A stretch of 64,000 nt of DNA from Albula goreensis. Taxonomy: Eukaryota; Chordata; Actinopteri; Albuliformes; Albulidae. Shown one piece after another: positions 47,601 through 60,125 of the stretch; the stretch's first letter is position 1, and each line of letters begins with the position of its first letter. Made by a program: the position numbers and the translations under genes. The DNA lies in assembly GCA_022829145.1 (NCBI GenBank), contig CM040749.1, forward strand, positions 18,065,987-18,129,986. Direction: 5' to 3'. Below the pieces are notes generated by a model, which did not search any database, was not told where the DNA came from, and saw nothing but the letters and a program-made list of their open reading frames with translations.

Positions 47601-50600
47601 TGAGTCAATTTTCTGGGAATTTTGTATATAGCTCTTGACAACCTATGAAGCAAGAAAACACAGTTTTTGTATTTCTATGTTCATAGAAATCTACTTATGA
47701 AAATTAAGTAAAGGTCTTTGTCTCCCTCTAAAGGTTTTAAAGAGAAATCCACCCATTCTGTGAATTACAGTACCGTCATAATATCCATGTGCATTTCAGA
47801 ATAGTAGAATTCTTCGTTTCTTTCAGGCTCCATTCTCTCTGTCCACATTTCAGATTGAAGGCGAACAACATTCCCCAGAGAGGTTCTTAAGTCATCCTGA
47901 ATAAAACACAGCCAAAACAGGATTAATCAATTCTCAGGTGCTTAAAACTTTAAATAATCTCTAAGAAAACAAGTTAAGTTAGATACGAAGTACTATCTGT
48001 TCCAAGTGCAGATATGCAGTGTTAAGATTCAGGTCCCCAAAATACTAGATTCATCACTCCCTTACAGCAGAGCTGAGCCTGCCTCACCTTCACGCAATCA
48101 CAGTAGGTTTTTTTGATCTTATCCAGGAGACCACTCTCTAAAGAGAGGGTCCTGTCTTCTTCCCTCATGTCTGGCTGCAGCGTTGGACTCCCCATGATCT
48201 TCTCACTATGGACCACAGGATACAATGTAATATGCTGGTTTTATTTCTCACAGTTTGCTCATTGTTTAAGGAATGTGTGAATGTGTGAAGCAGTGTTATT
48301 ATACTGTTTAGTGTGAATGCAGCACACCTTTTAGGGAAGACACTTTCTGTTTAGGTAAAGGAACACTTATCCTACGTTCCTTACAGTAGAATTCTCTAGA
48401 GAGAGACCTACCTCCCAAAACGATTGATAATCCACTCCAGTAAAGAATAGCAGTCTTTTGAATCCAATTTCTGCTGCAGGATTTTCTTGATGTGCTGGCC
48501 AATGGCATGATGATAGGAGCCTATGTAAGTGGTGAATACTTCAAAGCTACGAGGGTAAGAGCCTTGCAGTTCATTTTTCACATTCTCTAGGTCTTCTACA
48601 ATGGCTTGACCTAGTAGGCCCAAGTGGACAGCCAGCCAGGCACTGTTCTGCTCCCTGCTGTCCAGGTGTATGCTCTCAATTTTGGCCTGTACCCCTTCCT
48701 GCACTGCAGCTTTCCATATGTCCCTCCAGCCATTAAATAAACTGTCAGGGTCCATCTCCCTCTTTTCTTCTTCCTGGATGATCCGTGCCACGTGCACCAG
48801 CAGCTGCTTGTTTCGGGATGGGAGCTTGTTGGAGTCCCTGACAATTTCTTTAACCTTTTCCTGTAAGGCAGAATAAAGGAGCTTCAGGTCCTTCTCTTTG
48901 TTGGCCAGTTCCAATGAGGACAGCCCCTCATCACCTCCCACCCGCTCCCTCTTCAGTTCCTCCCGCAATGAGAGCAGGTTCAGGTGAGCCTCTTCCAACA
49001 CCTCCATCTCGATCAGCTTGTTTATCTGCATGACTGAGAGAACACAGCTGGGAGTCACTCAGCAGGACAGCCTTTCCTCAATTTGTGCTCAGTGTTATAC
49101 AGGGAGCAGACATTCCTTCTGTCCTATGACTCCCATTACACTATTTACCAGGCGCGCCAAAGCAGATGTCTATCATTTGGTGATCTGTTGCTAAAACAAT
49201 ATGCCATTCACAGCTAAGGGATGCTTTTGTATACACAAAGATTTATGAAGGATATTTTCATCTGTCAAAATGTAGATTCTCTATGTGTGTATATGTGAAT
49301 GAAAAAGAGAGCTGGGTAACAGAACCAAGCAGAGCACTCACCTGACAGTGGTATTATGGGGATCTCTGGGAGGGTGTACGTCTCCTCCACCTCCACCTCC
49401 ACCTGTTTTAGTTCCTCAGTCTCACTCAGTGTCTTACAAACAAGCTGAGGTGGTCCCTGTTTGGTGACCTTGTCCTTCTTGCCCACAAGCCTTAAACTGC
49501 GCCTTAAGGCTGCCCCAGGCTTCATAAGAATATCTCCCATGATTCCAGAGGAATCTTTTAGCATGATGATTAAGAGAGAGGAACAAAATATATTTTTTTA
49601 CTTTCACAAAACAAGTAGCTAGCCCATCCAGAAAGATCTATGTTATTAATATATGCAATAGTATATGCATAATCATGGTCGATAGGTGTTAGGTGGAGCT
49701 GTTCTTACCTGACAGAGATCTGGAATGACCTGGCTGATCCTTAACAACCTGTGGTGAGACATCAGTGTTCTCCCCATCCTTCTTAAAGAAGCCACCTTTA
49801 CCCTTCAGAGGTGAGTATTTTGGAGATCCAATGCTCTGACCTGAAATTCACAAAAAGAACTCTACTGTTAAAAATGTTTATGTTGGCTTGTTAAACAGAA
49901 TCACAAATATAAACACAGCAAAATGCTGATGTCATATGTGCCAATAGAGACAACACAAAGGTGAGACACCTGAGGCTAAGTGCAAGGAAGTAAAATCCAG
50001 GTACAGTAATCCCTCACAACCATGGAATTCACTTATACATGGTTATATAAATGTACACAATTTCACCAACTGTGGGTCTGTGAGTCATGTATACATGGTT
50101 TGTGGGATTAGGAGAATGCCAAAGCAACAAATACTTGATATTCTTCAGGCCTTTATTACACACAACACTCTTCCAAACTCATACAACATCAAGCATTTTG
50201 CTGAACGTTTTGTACCCATGATTTCAGAGGGGAAACTAGACAACGGAATTAAATGGAAAGATTACAGGACGACTACTCAGTCTTCAGCAAGCAACAACAC
50301 AGCAAAGGCAGCGTCCTATATTCCACTTTCCTCATCATGGGTCCAAAATATTCAGCAAACGCTGCTGATGGTGACAAGCCAGCAAAAAGGGCTTGGAATG
50401 TGATGAATGTTTGAATTCTAAGGTAAAACATTCTCTGCTATTTGTTAATTGCAGTTATTGCTTGAGTATGCACTTGGAAGAGTGTAGTAATGAAGGCTTA
50501 AAGAATATTATGTATTTGTAGCTTTGGCTAAGGTTCCCTTGACCCTATTTTCCCCATAAAAAGGTAACTTTACCAACAGCAAATTTACCAGCCGTGGTGT

Positions 50601-51502
50601 TTTTAAGAGCCTAACCCCTGCAGTTGGTGGGGGATTACTGTATTTCACTACTTCTTTCCTAAAATTAGAAATGAACTGCAAACCTCCAGCCAAAAAAACC
50701 TACAGGCCTGCTGGGCTGACAGACATTAACTAAAATCCTGCACCCTATGTATCCTCTTTCAGGATATAACTCTGCATTCTAAGCAGTTTAAGAGGACATT
50801 TTAGATGAAACATTTTATCGGCTCAGATACATGTATTACATTTCTGGTAATTATGTATTTTATTGTTCTTCAAATGCAACTGAACTGTGCAAACATGAGG
50901 TCCAGTCAGCAGTTTTCCAAATACAGGTTTAACTTCATTATAAAAGGAATGAGAGAATGCAGAAAACACATTTTTTGCATCACACACTATGCAGTAAAGT
51001 TAATCCCCATCAGACTACCTCAGCACATAAAAAGAAAGAAGTCATTGTAAAGCCATACAACACCACAGTGAAGCAGCATTGCAGTGGATGTCTTGGTCTG
51101 CTTCTGTTCCAGTAGATTACTGTGACCTTGAGAAGCAGATGAGTGATCTGCTCGTGAAAAACTTATTTCATTACAGGCATTTGGCATAAAGGTTTGAGAG
51201 GGAAACTTACTTGGGGAAGCAGGTGCCGATATTCCTGTTTCTGGGATGTTCCCTTCCTTTACAAAATCTGGGCCACGTTTTTCCTTCAGCCCCCTGATGT
51301 TTGAAGCCAAAGGGCTCCTCTCTCCTGCCTTCTTTATGCTTTGCCTGAAGGTCTTAAACATTCCTGATTTCTCCTCCTTTTTCACTGGGCTATCTGGCTG
51401 TGCATTCCCGTTCTCCATTTTCTCAATGTTGGACATGGTCCCCTCCCCCTCTGGTCCCTTAGCCTCACCTGTCTCGTCGTCACCTTGTCCTCTCTCTGCC
51501 AT
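41652..51502 (-). CDS. Sec6-domain protein with long basic N-terminus, probable EXOC3L4/TNFAIP2-like (gene D)
   Basis: Thirteen coding exons on the minus strand give 811 aa: 51211-51502, 49709-49840, 49342-49554, 48412-49033, 48088-48205, 47774-47896, 47542-47642, 46707-46802, 46249-46372, 44111-44233, 42880-43032, 42581-42702 and 41652-41868. Exons 4-13 match genes B and C in order and size. The first three add about 212 residues that B and C mostly lack: an acidic start (MAERGQGDDETGEAKG), then basic patches (GMFKTFRQSIKKAGE, GGFFKKDG, ALRRSLRLVGKKDK). These could bind membrane lipids, as the M-Sec polybasic region does. The remainder is the all-helical Sec6-type region, with LLEWIINRFGR ending exon 4. 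Exon 10 is followed by a GC donor (CAG then GCAAGT). On the reverse strand D is the gene farthest from EIF5, the relative position of EXOC3L4 in human. ATG 51500-51502 is the first start after an acceptor, with an untranslated exon near 52404. Confidence 0.86.
50002..50642. mobile_element. Non-autonomous Tigger/pogo-like DNA transposon in an intron of gene D
   Basis: The left end TACAGTAATCCCTCACAAC (50002-50020) is matched by the inverted right end TACAGTAATCCCCCACCAAC (reverse complement of 50623-50642). TA at both outer edges suits the TA target duplication of the Tc1/mariner superfamily, and the terminal word is of the Tigger type. Inside, a frame beginning MGPKYSANAADG near 50338 resembles the start of a transposase but is very short. 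It lies in the intron between 49840 and 51211. Confidence 0.7.
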
Positions 51503-52403
51503 TTTGACTCTGTGAGCTGAGAGGAAGAACAGAAAGCTGGTGAGGAACTGTGAAGGAAGGCCAAGCAAATACAAGAAAACAGGTCCCCTGGATTTGATAG
51601 CTCTTGCAAATGTCAGCAGAAAAACACTGAGCTGTATTTACTAAAAACATGGCATTTACTTTGGGAGGATGGTGGAGGGGTGTGTCTTTATAGTACCTTT
51701 TTTTCACCAACTTTTGTTCCTAATTTTTTTTACCATGTGACCTCAACCTAGAGGCCTAACTAATAAAAGAAAAGAAAGTCACTTTTTCAATTAATAAGGA
51801 AGAGTTCATAGGGATTATATGACAACTGGTCCTAAGCAATTGAACAGGTTCAACATGTATAACCATGTACACACAACCATTGACACACACATACACACGG
51901 CCAGATTAATATGATCTGGAGCATGTGCCGAAGAAATTTGACAGATTATTTTGTTCTGATTTAAAAAGTTTTAACTTAGTTTATTGCATCAAGCAAGGGC
52001 AATGGATGGTAAATAGCATAAATGTCCTACAGTCAAGACATCTATCCCCAGAAATGTGTGCTGGACATGTTTTCATATCAAATTAATGTCTTTATGACAG
52101 AGTTGCAGCATATTAATAGTTTCCATTCAATATTGAGTTACCTAAAGGGTTCACTTAATGTGAATGTAGAATCCAATGCTAATAGAGAAGCTTTTAGCAT
52201 TGCAGCGTTTGTTTTTTCTCTTGCTTCGTACTGAACTGAACTGCTGTTCTTTCCTCCCTATTATTACCGTTCTATCCAATATTACTAAAAAAAGCATATT
52301 ACAGAATAGCTACAAAGCACAGAGAATATGCCCATATGGTTATCTGTCAGTCATTTGTAAAGTTAATTACTCGATTGTGTAATAATACTAAATTTCTACT
52401 CAC

Positions 52404-52475
52404 CTATCAAAGGTAACGCTTTGTGTCTGGAAAGAAGAACTCTACCTGCATGTTCAGACAAATCCCTTTTACTTT
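52404..52475 (-). other. Probable untranslated first exon of gene D
   Basis: A minus-strand donor (GATAG then GTGAGTAG) closes an exon at 52404. Its upper limit is unknown and no TATA box stands out. Confidence 0.4.
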
Positions 52476-53037
52476 CGTCTTTGTGGTCCTGGGTTCCTAG
52501 CTTTTGTTATGTGAAATCATGTGATGTGCCTTTGAATTCTGGAGAACAAGTCTTGCAAAATTAAACAAATAAGATAGACAGGATTAGAACAGAATACATT
52601 TTCAAAAAGTTCCAAAAACACAGTAATAAGTGCCATTATCCGTCATGATCACCTTAGAATAATGACCTCCATTTGCAAGGGGAAAGTTAATCATTACTCT
52701 GTAAGGTTAGGTATGTGTACCAAGTGTGTGTTAACAATCCTAACTTTTATTACTGTGTTGCTATGGTGAGACCTGATTTCACCTGGTCCGAAACAGCCTA
52801 AAAAAGTAACAATAACAATAACTGTATTTTTTTTGTGTGATACAGTTAGTATTTTGTACTGGGATTGATGTCTTTTTGCATGTTCTGAATTCCCCATGAT
52901 GGAGAAATAATTTTCAGCAGGCACTCACAAAGTGCTACTGTTGGGGTCCTACTGATAAGGTCAATTAAGCGCAGCTATGTGGAGTAAACAACGCACTTCT
53001 TTTGTTGCTGTATGCATCTGTCATGAACATGCCAAAC

Positions 53038-53116
53038 CCATATCCATATCCATACCCATATCCATATCCATATCCATATCCATATCCATATCCATATCCA
53101 TATCCATATCCATACT
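53038..53116. repeat. Hexanucleotide microsatellite (CCATAT)n
   Basis: About 13 consecutive units of CCATAT with one CCATAC near the start and one at the end. Translated, it makes an artificial Ser-Ile repeat. Confidence 0.95.
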
Positions 53117-54995
53117 CGTACGTCTACTGTATATTGTCATTCCCTGCCATCCCATACCTGAACTCCATGTAACCTTTTGAAAACCCGCATAAAGAGCTTC
53201 AGCAGTTCCCCTGTGTCCAAGTCAACTTCTTATCTGTGCCCCATGGTGGATAAACATTATATCAGCCCTATGAAGCCAGGCTACGCCCAGCTATCAGTCA
53301 GACTCTCCAACAGTGTGGTTGAAGTTGTGCACAGATATCAATAAAATACATACAAGCTTAAAGTATTTAGTACATTCGTCACAGCTCTCATTGACAGAGT
53401 GTGCATTTTTGCACTGTGTCTCTTCTATTTTTTAACTCCTTAGACATTTACTTTTGCTGTTTTCTTGGTTAAAAGGTCTAATTCAAAGAAATATATTTTT
53501 AATTACATGAGTTCCTTATTAAATAGAAGTTAAATTGTTAAAATAAAATTAAGCTGGTATTGAAGACTAATTTTCAATGCCTATCTAGGCATCTAAACAA
53601 TGTTACTCTCATTTGAGGCATTCCATTTAGCTTTCTTGTAAATGCAAGGCTACATCCATGTATCACCATCTCTCAGGGATGGTGAATTAATTGGATAATG
53701 ACACAAGTGATCATTTTTTCGTTTTTGATATTACTGTCATTTGTTTGTGTTCATCAATGCACATTTGATCAAGGGTTTCAAATAAAACAAAAACCAAAAC
53801 AAAACAGCTAGCGAGCAAATGCAATTTTGTTATTACAAATAAAAAAAAAACATTGTTACTATATGATAAATTATAGTAATCCTCCTATTAGCATTACATC
53901 ACTGGAATCTATTTTGTAAGAAATAACATTTAGAAATGAACCCAGTAGATTTTTATATTTTTAATATTAGCACTAACCCTTAAATAAACCTTAGTACAAT
54001 CCGTGCACAGTAGAAAGCAAGAGGAAAAAGATCATCCTACACATCAATTGCATATTTTTCAAAGATACCAAAAATACCAATATGAAATAATTTCTAATCA
54101 ATAGTTGATATTTTGAGTGCTGTCCCATAAACTGAATATATGTGGCTGTATTTACTCCTGCTGGACTCTAGATGGAGACAGAATCAAAGATTTGCTTCAG
54201 TGAGAGGTTTTGAATTTCGTGTGCAACTCCACTGGTTTTAAAATTTGGTCTCTTCAAGGTTGTTTGACTTGTGTGTTTTAAGTTGTAATATCATTAACTG
54301 CATATTAACACAATGCAGGTATCACCTGCATTTTCTCATTTTAAATCTTCATTAGAGATAGTTTCAGTAACCAAATGTCCACACTTTCATCAGTTAGAAC
54401 CCCACTTCACTTGCTGTTGTTGGTATACGTTGACTTGTAATACCATGAGAAAATGGCATTGCATTTTGGCACATTTAGCTGCATTAGGTTTAGTGTGACA
54501 CATCTGTGGTGCTTGCATTAAGCTGCATGCAGTTACATAAAGTTTATCATGCACTTTGGTAATTTTACATTCTATGTAACCATAGTCCAAAAGTTTATAT
54601 TTAATGCTTAGCTGATCTCATTATTAAAAGACACATTATTAACAGATTTGTGGCTAGCCATCCTTTAATCAGATCACTACACTAAGAATAAAATCTGTTG
54701 CTATTTGGATATAGAGATAGAATAAATGCTTTTCTGCTGCCTTTTTGACAGCCCCTCTATAACAATTTGTTCTTTTGTGAGTTTTTTTTTTAAGTTAGTG
54801 GCAAGTGATAGTTTTGAGTGATCTGCAGTCTAGCTACAGAAACTGCTGCACCACTTTGCAAGCCAAAATGATCAGCTGAGGCCTGGAATTGGAAATGTCT
54901 CTGTAGGTGCCTCTCTAGCAGCTTCCTGCGGTAATCAAGTGTCACATGGAGGGAATCCCTGATGGGGGAGGGCGTGTTTATTGCATCCCTCAGTC

Positions 54996-55011
54996 ATGTG
55001 TGATCACACAT
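54996..55011. repeat. Perfect 16-base palindrome
   Basis: ATGTGTGATCACACAT is its own reverse complement, centred on GATC, within a relatively GC-rich patch. It could be a dimeric transcription-factor site or chance. Confidence 0.5.
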
Positions 55012-58000
55012 CCATGCTCCTGTGCTGGCCCTTCATCACTGTGAAAACAAGGGGACTGAGCATTGAGCTGTGCATCTCTCTCGTTGTAATTAGGGCTGGA
55101 GGTGTGGAGGAGAGCAGGAAGTGAGTGGGGAGGTGTTGGGGGGGGCTACTCTGGGGCGTGAGGCCAATGAGAGGGCTGTTATTAGCTCCTGCAGTGTACT
55201 AATGAGGCTGGGTTGTGTGTCCTCACAGATACCTTGTCCCCTTCATCTGTCTGCACTGCTTCATACCTGCTGCAGTCCCAGACCTCGAGTACAGGGCTGA
55301 GGGCAGAGAAGGGGTGGGGGGGCCGGGTGGGTCACCATGATGTGCCAGACCATTGTCACAAGGAGCCAGAGAGGTGTCACTTTCCAAATAACCACCATGT
55401 TTTTGTTTTTCTGCTTATGTATATAACCACCACAGTTTTTCTTCTGTATACGTGTTTATGCAAATAATGACCCAGTGATCACTAGCTTTGCCAATAGAGC
55501 AATCTGCCCGGCTGATGGCCCCAGGCAGTCGCCTCTGCAACTAGAGAAGACATTTCCCTGTGCCTCGCAACCTTTTCCATTCGCTCCCATCAATGTTATG
55601 CAACAGCATGGCTTCTTGACATCACAAAAGGTGACTTTTCTCCAGGCATGAATAACTAAATATATGCCATGTGTAAAGGTTGGACTAATGAATAAACAAT
55701 ATTAACCTGATAGAATATATTGCTTTTATTTATGTTCACACATAAAATTTTCCTTCACATATCCTTAAAATTTTGTATATTTTTTTCTTTCTTGATCTTG
55801 GTAATTTTCCTTGATTATAGCTATGTTATTTTTATGTTTTTTTGTGTTGTATATTTGATTAATCAGTTCTTACATTGAACTTTTTTCAAGTGATTGTTAA
55901 TATGATCTGTTTAATCACCTTTGCTTAACTATAATACTACAAAATATGTATGATGTACTGTATGACTGGATTACTGCTATTGTTAATAATATTACTAATG
56001 TCAGCAATATCATTCAGCTCCTCATTAGGATGTATTTCAGTGTTTAATCCATGTCATAGTGAGAGGACTAAATAATTTATATTCCAATATCTAAACCTGT
56101 AAATATCTATACCCAAAAATACTGGTGTAAGATAGTTAAATTAAAATACAGAAAAAAACAGCTGAAATCCACAAAATATTACACTCAAAGGGAATTACAT
56201 TCAAATTCTGTGCAGAGCTTACTTTAAAAAATGTAAAAGATACTTCATGTTTGTCATATTTACACAGGCTCAGTGTAGATTGTCATATACTTTTGATGTG
56301 AGCTGAAGGTGTGAGACAGCTGATTCACGTTAAAGCCAGAGAACTAGAGTGACAGCCACTTAGCAGCGTATTGAGAAACACGTTAAGGATATTACATGGA
56401 TGTTGCTCCCTGTACTTCAAGGCACTGGCTCATAGATCTAACATATCCAACATTGCCAAGGTGGACTGGGGATGGAAATGAGCTATTTAGCTATATCCTG
56501 TATGATACATCGGATTTTAAGTCTGAAGTCAATATTTTATTATACTTGGTCCCTGTCAAATAAACTTCAAATAAATAAAATACCATCAAATGCTCTAATG
56601 GGGAAGTATAGGTGCATACGTTTAAGTACATAGCAAGAGAGATAGATGAAATATTCAGAGTTCTCCATTAGATGGGTCAATTTAAGCAGATGTGCAGTCA
56701 GTTTCCAAACTTTCACAGTGTAATGAAGTAAATGTTTTTGACTGTCACACTTGTTTGGCATGGAAATTTCTTTTGTTTGTCACTCCATAGCTGGATTACA
56801 TTTAACTGCATCATAGCAAAGCTAGCTTTTAAGATAGAAATTTGATTCCCTTTTCTGTAAAAGTAAAGACATGGAAAAAACAACCCTTACAGAATATATT
56901 TGAAAAATAAGTTGGCAAAAACTATTGCAAGGTCAAGTGGATGTCCAAAAATGATTTAGCGGATTGTAACCTAGGTCCTTAACAAACATTGTGTGGCAAC
57001 TCATTGGTTGGACGTTAATGATAGAATTATGAATAGGACTGCCCATATGTCACTGAAAATTAAATTTGGTGTAGTATGTAGCAGGGTGCTCTGAAAGCCT
57101 TCCATCAACCTCTCAGAGAAGGAACATCAGGTATTCAGGAAGACTGTGTTAAGGTTGAAATCTGATTGGATGTGTTGAAGGTTATCGAAGGATATCAATG
57201 TGAAGGTATGGACAGAATGCTTTGTAGAGGTCAGGGCTGGAGGTGGAGTTGTAGGTTGTAGGTGGAGTGTTTCAGTTAGAGCTGAGTGTTGCTCAGTATT
57301 TTATGTAATTATTCTCAAGACATACTTTAAAAACAGATTCTGCTCAAACTCTATTTCTGTCCAAATAATACTGATATTACTCATGGCTTTGCAATGAAAC
57401 TTCCCAGCTTTGGCTCCTGAAAAATGACCATGGTCCAGTGTCAACATTTTACCCCTGAGGTTGGCATTATCCATCCACTGCAGTGCTGAGACTTGAAGAG
57501 CTTTGCATAATTGTTTTCCATATTAAAGATAAAGCATATATTGCATGTTTCAGGTTCATTCTTGCTGCTGAACACGGTGGCTTAGTATAACCACATAGGA
57601 CAAAGGACTTGGACTTTAGATATAGACGACTTAAAAAAGTCAGGCTCAGCAAGTTGCAAGTCTTATATCATTAAAGCGGTAATATGTGAAACTATCATAC
57701 GATAGAGTAATCTAGATTATATTGTTAGAGCATCAACAGCACACACAATTATGTAAGATAATAATATAGTAAGGAAATAATCAGAAGCTTTAACGGCCCC
57801 CATGGTTAAATATTCCCCACTTAAAAACTAATGTCCAGTCAGGAGCAATATACTTCATATGTTTCTCAAAAGTTATGACTTATAGGAAAACTGGCTTCAT
57901 GAAAGCCACCCTTTTTACACTTGTCATGGAATTCAGGCCCTCATGAATATTCATTGTGAACTGAATATTCAGTGAGCCGCCTTTGACACCTGCATCGCCA

Positions 58001-58467
58001 TCTCTAATGACTCAAGACTGACAGTCCACATCTTTTGGGACATGATTAAGCAAAGGGCTTGAAAAGACAAATATGTGCTACTCTGCAGTGGCCCTAGGTC
58101 ACTCAGAAACACCCAGCATTTACTAGGAGCTGAGATGGAAGCTGTACATTGGGGGGAAAGCTTGCCACCAACATGTTCATTACTGTTTTTTCTTATTTCT
58201 AAATATAGACTTTGTTGCATGTGCAGATTGAGGCCAAAGCATCATTCCACTGTGCCTGAACTTGAAGGTGGCCTTTTACAGAGGATAATGGCATCAGCTG
58301 GGGACTACATGAGGAGGCAGAGCTGGTGATAAAGGCATGAGCACAGCTTCATGGGCCCTGCTATGGTGGTGTTTACAGTACAATACAGACAGTAATAGTC
58401 AGAGGAGCAGTTTCTTCCTGGATCGCATGACATTTCAGCAGATGCAGGGATGGTCTCTGCAGGCACC

Positions 58468-58493
58468 GGGGGGTGGGGGGTGGGGGAGCAGGG
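58468..58493 (+). other. G-quadruplex-type motif
   Basis: Four G-runs (6, 6, 5 and 3) are separated by loops of 1, 1 and 4 bases, fitting the usual G3+N1-7 rule. No gene is adjacent. Confidence 0.6.
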
Positions 58494-60086
58494 AACAGTG
58501 TGCTATGTGACATTACAGCTCCTTTACAGAGGACAAGGAAGAGGATTTACATCCAGCAGTGATCTTGGCTGGCTGGTTCAATTTCTGTGACTGTTTTGTC
58601 TCATTACTGGTAGTGGTTGTGTGGATACTCTCCCTAGTGACTGTGGTCCAGATGTCCATGGGATTAAAACACTGTTGATTGTCAGAGAGACAAGGTTCAA
58701 TCTCCCATTTACTGCTCCATGCTGCTCCTGATTTGCAACCCAGCCTTATGAAAAGTCAAATCCCCTCACTATTTTGAGGTTTAATTCTTGTGATCCTCCG
58801 CTGGTAAAATGGCTGTTGGGAAGATAGTGCTTGCTGCTGTTGTCTGGGCCTGTGAAGGAAGTGTCTGAGCTGGAGTGTTGTATACTGTGCCCAGGAGACA
58901 GAGCAGAGCTTAGGCCTGGCCAGGGGGGCCAGGCTCCTCAACATGGGGAAGGTTCCTGGCAGTGCCTGTCAGTTATGGAAATGGCCGCTGGGATATTTGC
59001 ATGCACAGCAGGGGCCAGCTGATGACTTCCTGTGGGCTGTGGAGGGCTGGAGGGTTTGAAGAGCTCAGAGTAGCTGCAGCTCAGGTGTTACAGTTTGAGC
59101 TGTACAGAAAGTATATAGCAGTGGTAGTGAAGGAAATATATATGCACTGGTTCCAGATTTTGCCTGAAGAATGTTACTTCTACAATCATGCTGAATTTCT
59201 GCATGACAAAAAAGTTTTAATTTCCATCCAGATTAGGTAATAAATGCTTTTACTTTCATAAATTGAACAAATAGATTAAGATATTGCTGTGTGGTGAAAA
59301 CAGCTTCACCTGTGCTTTCAATGTTGTTGTACATGTTTTATTTAAAGCAATTTACAAACCACAGATTTGCTATCTGGAATAACCAGGCATTGGCTAATAC
59401 ACACAATTATGATTCATATTACTGAAAAACACTAAGCACAGTTTAATACAACTGATGCTCATTAGTGCAGAGTGGTGATCTGTCCCATTTGCCATTTAAA
59501 TTATATCTGAGATGAACATTTGTGTGCAGCTCCTTTTATTTTAAATTACTTTCCAACCTGTGAAAGGATTCTCTCAAAAAATTGGCTGAGCTTCTGTGTC
59601 GTAGGTGGGTGGTTTGCACAAGGAGATTAGATATAACACCAGTGGTGTTAGGTGGGGTGTCGGGTGTTTTGGGATGGGAGGAAGTCAATGCTGGAGCACA
59701 GAAGACTAATAAGTCCATGTTCAGGGGTCGCTGCACCTCAAAGATGGGCAAATCAGCCGTAAAAACCCATTAGTTCGTATGAGGTCCCTTTCAGTCCTGT
59801 CCGATTCCCTGTGCCACCAGACCAGAAATAAAACATCCATAGAATAAGTGTTGAAGTGATAACCCCAGGTGAAACTAATGGGCTTATGTCAGCCTCTGGG
59901 AGCACGGAGGAGCCAGGGAGTCTCCTAAAGGCAAGGTGCCTGGAGGGGAGGTATACTGACAGTGATGAAGTGCTTGCAGTGGCACTGGACCCAAGTGATG
60001 AAGTTAAATATAGCGCCTGATTAGAATGTATGAATTTTAATCTGCCGCGCTTGAAACCTCACAAACCTTTTACAGTCTGCAACATC

Positions 60087-60090
<4 letters not shown>

Positions 60091-60118
<28 letters not shown>
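60091..60118. repeat. (CT)n microsatellite
   Basis: Fourteen CT units with one phase slip at the start, followed by a short ACAC and further CT-rich sequence to about 60153. Confidence 0.93.

Positions 60119-60125
<7 letters not shown>

Noticed and set aside
52977..53180. Open frame with a Ser-Ile repeat
   Set aside because: Produced by the CCATAT microsatellite; no gene context.
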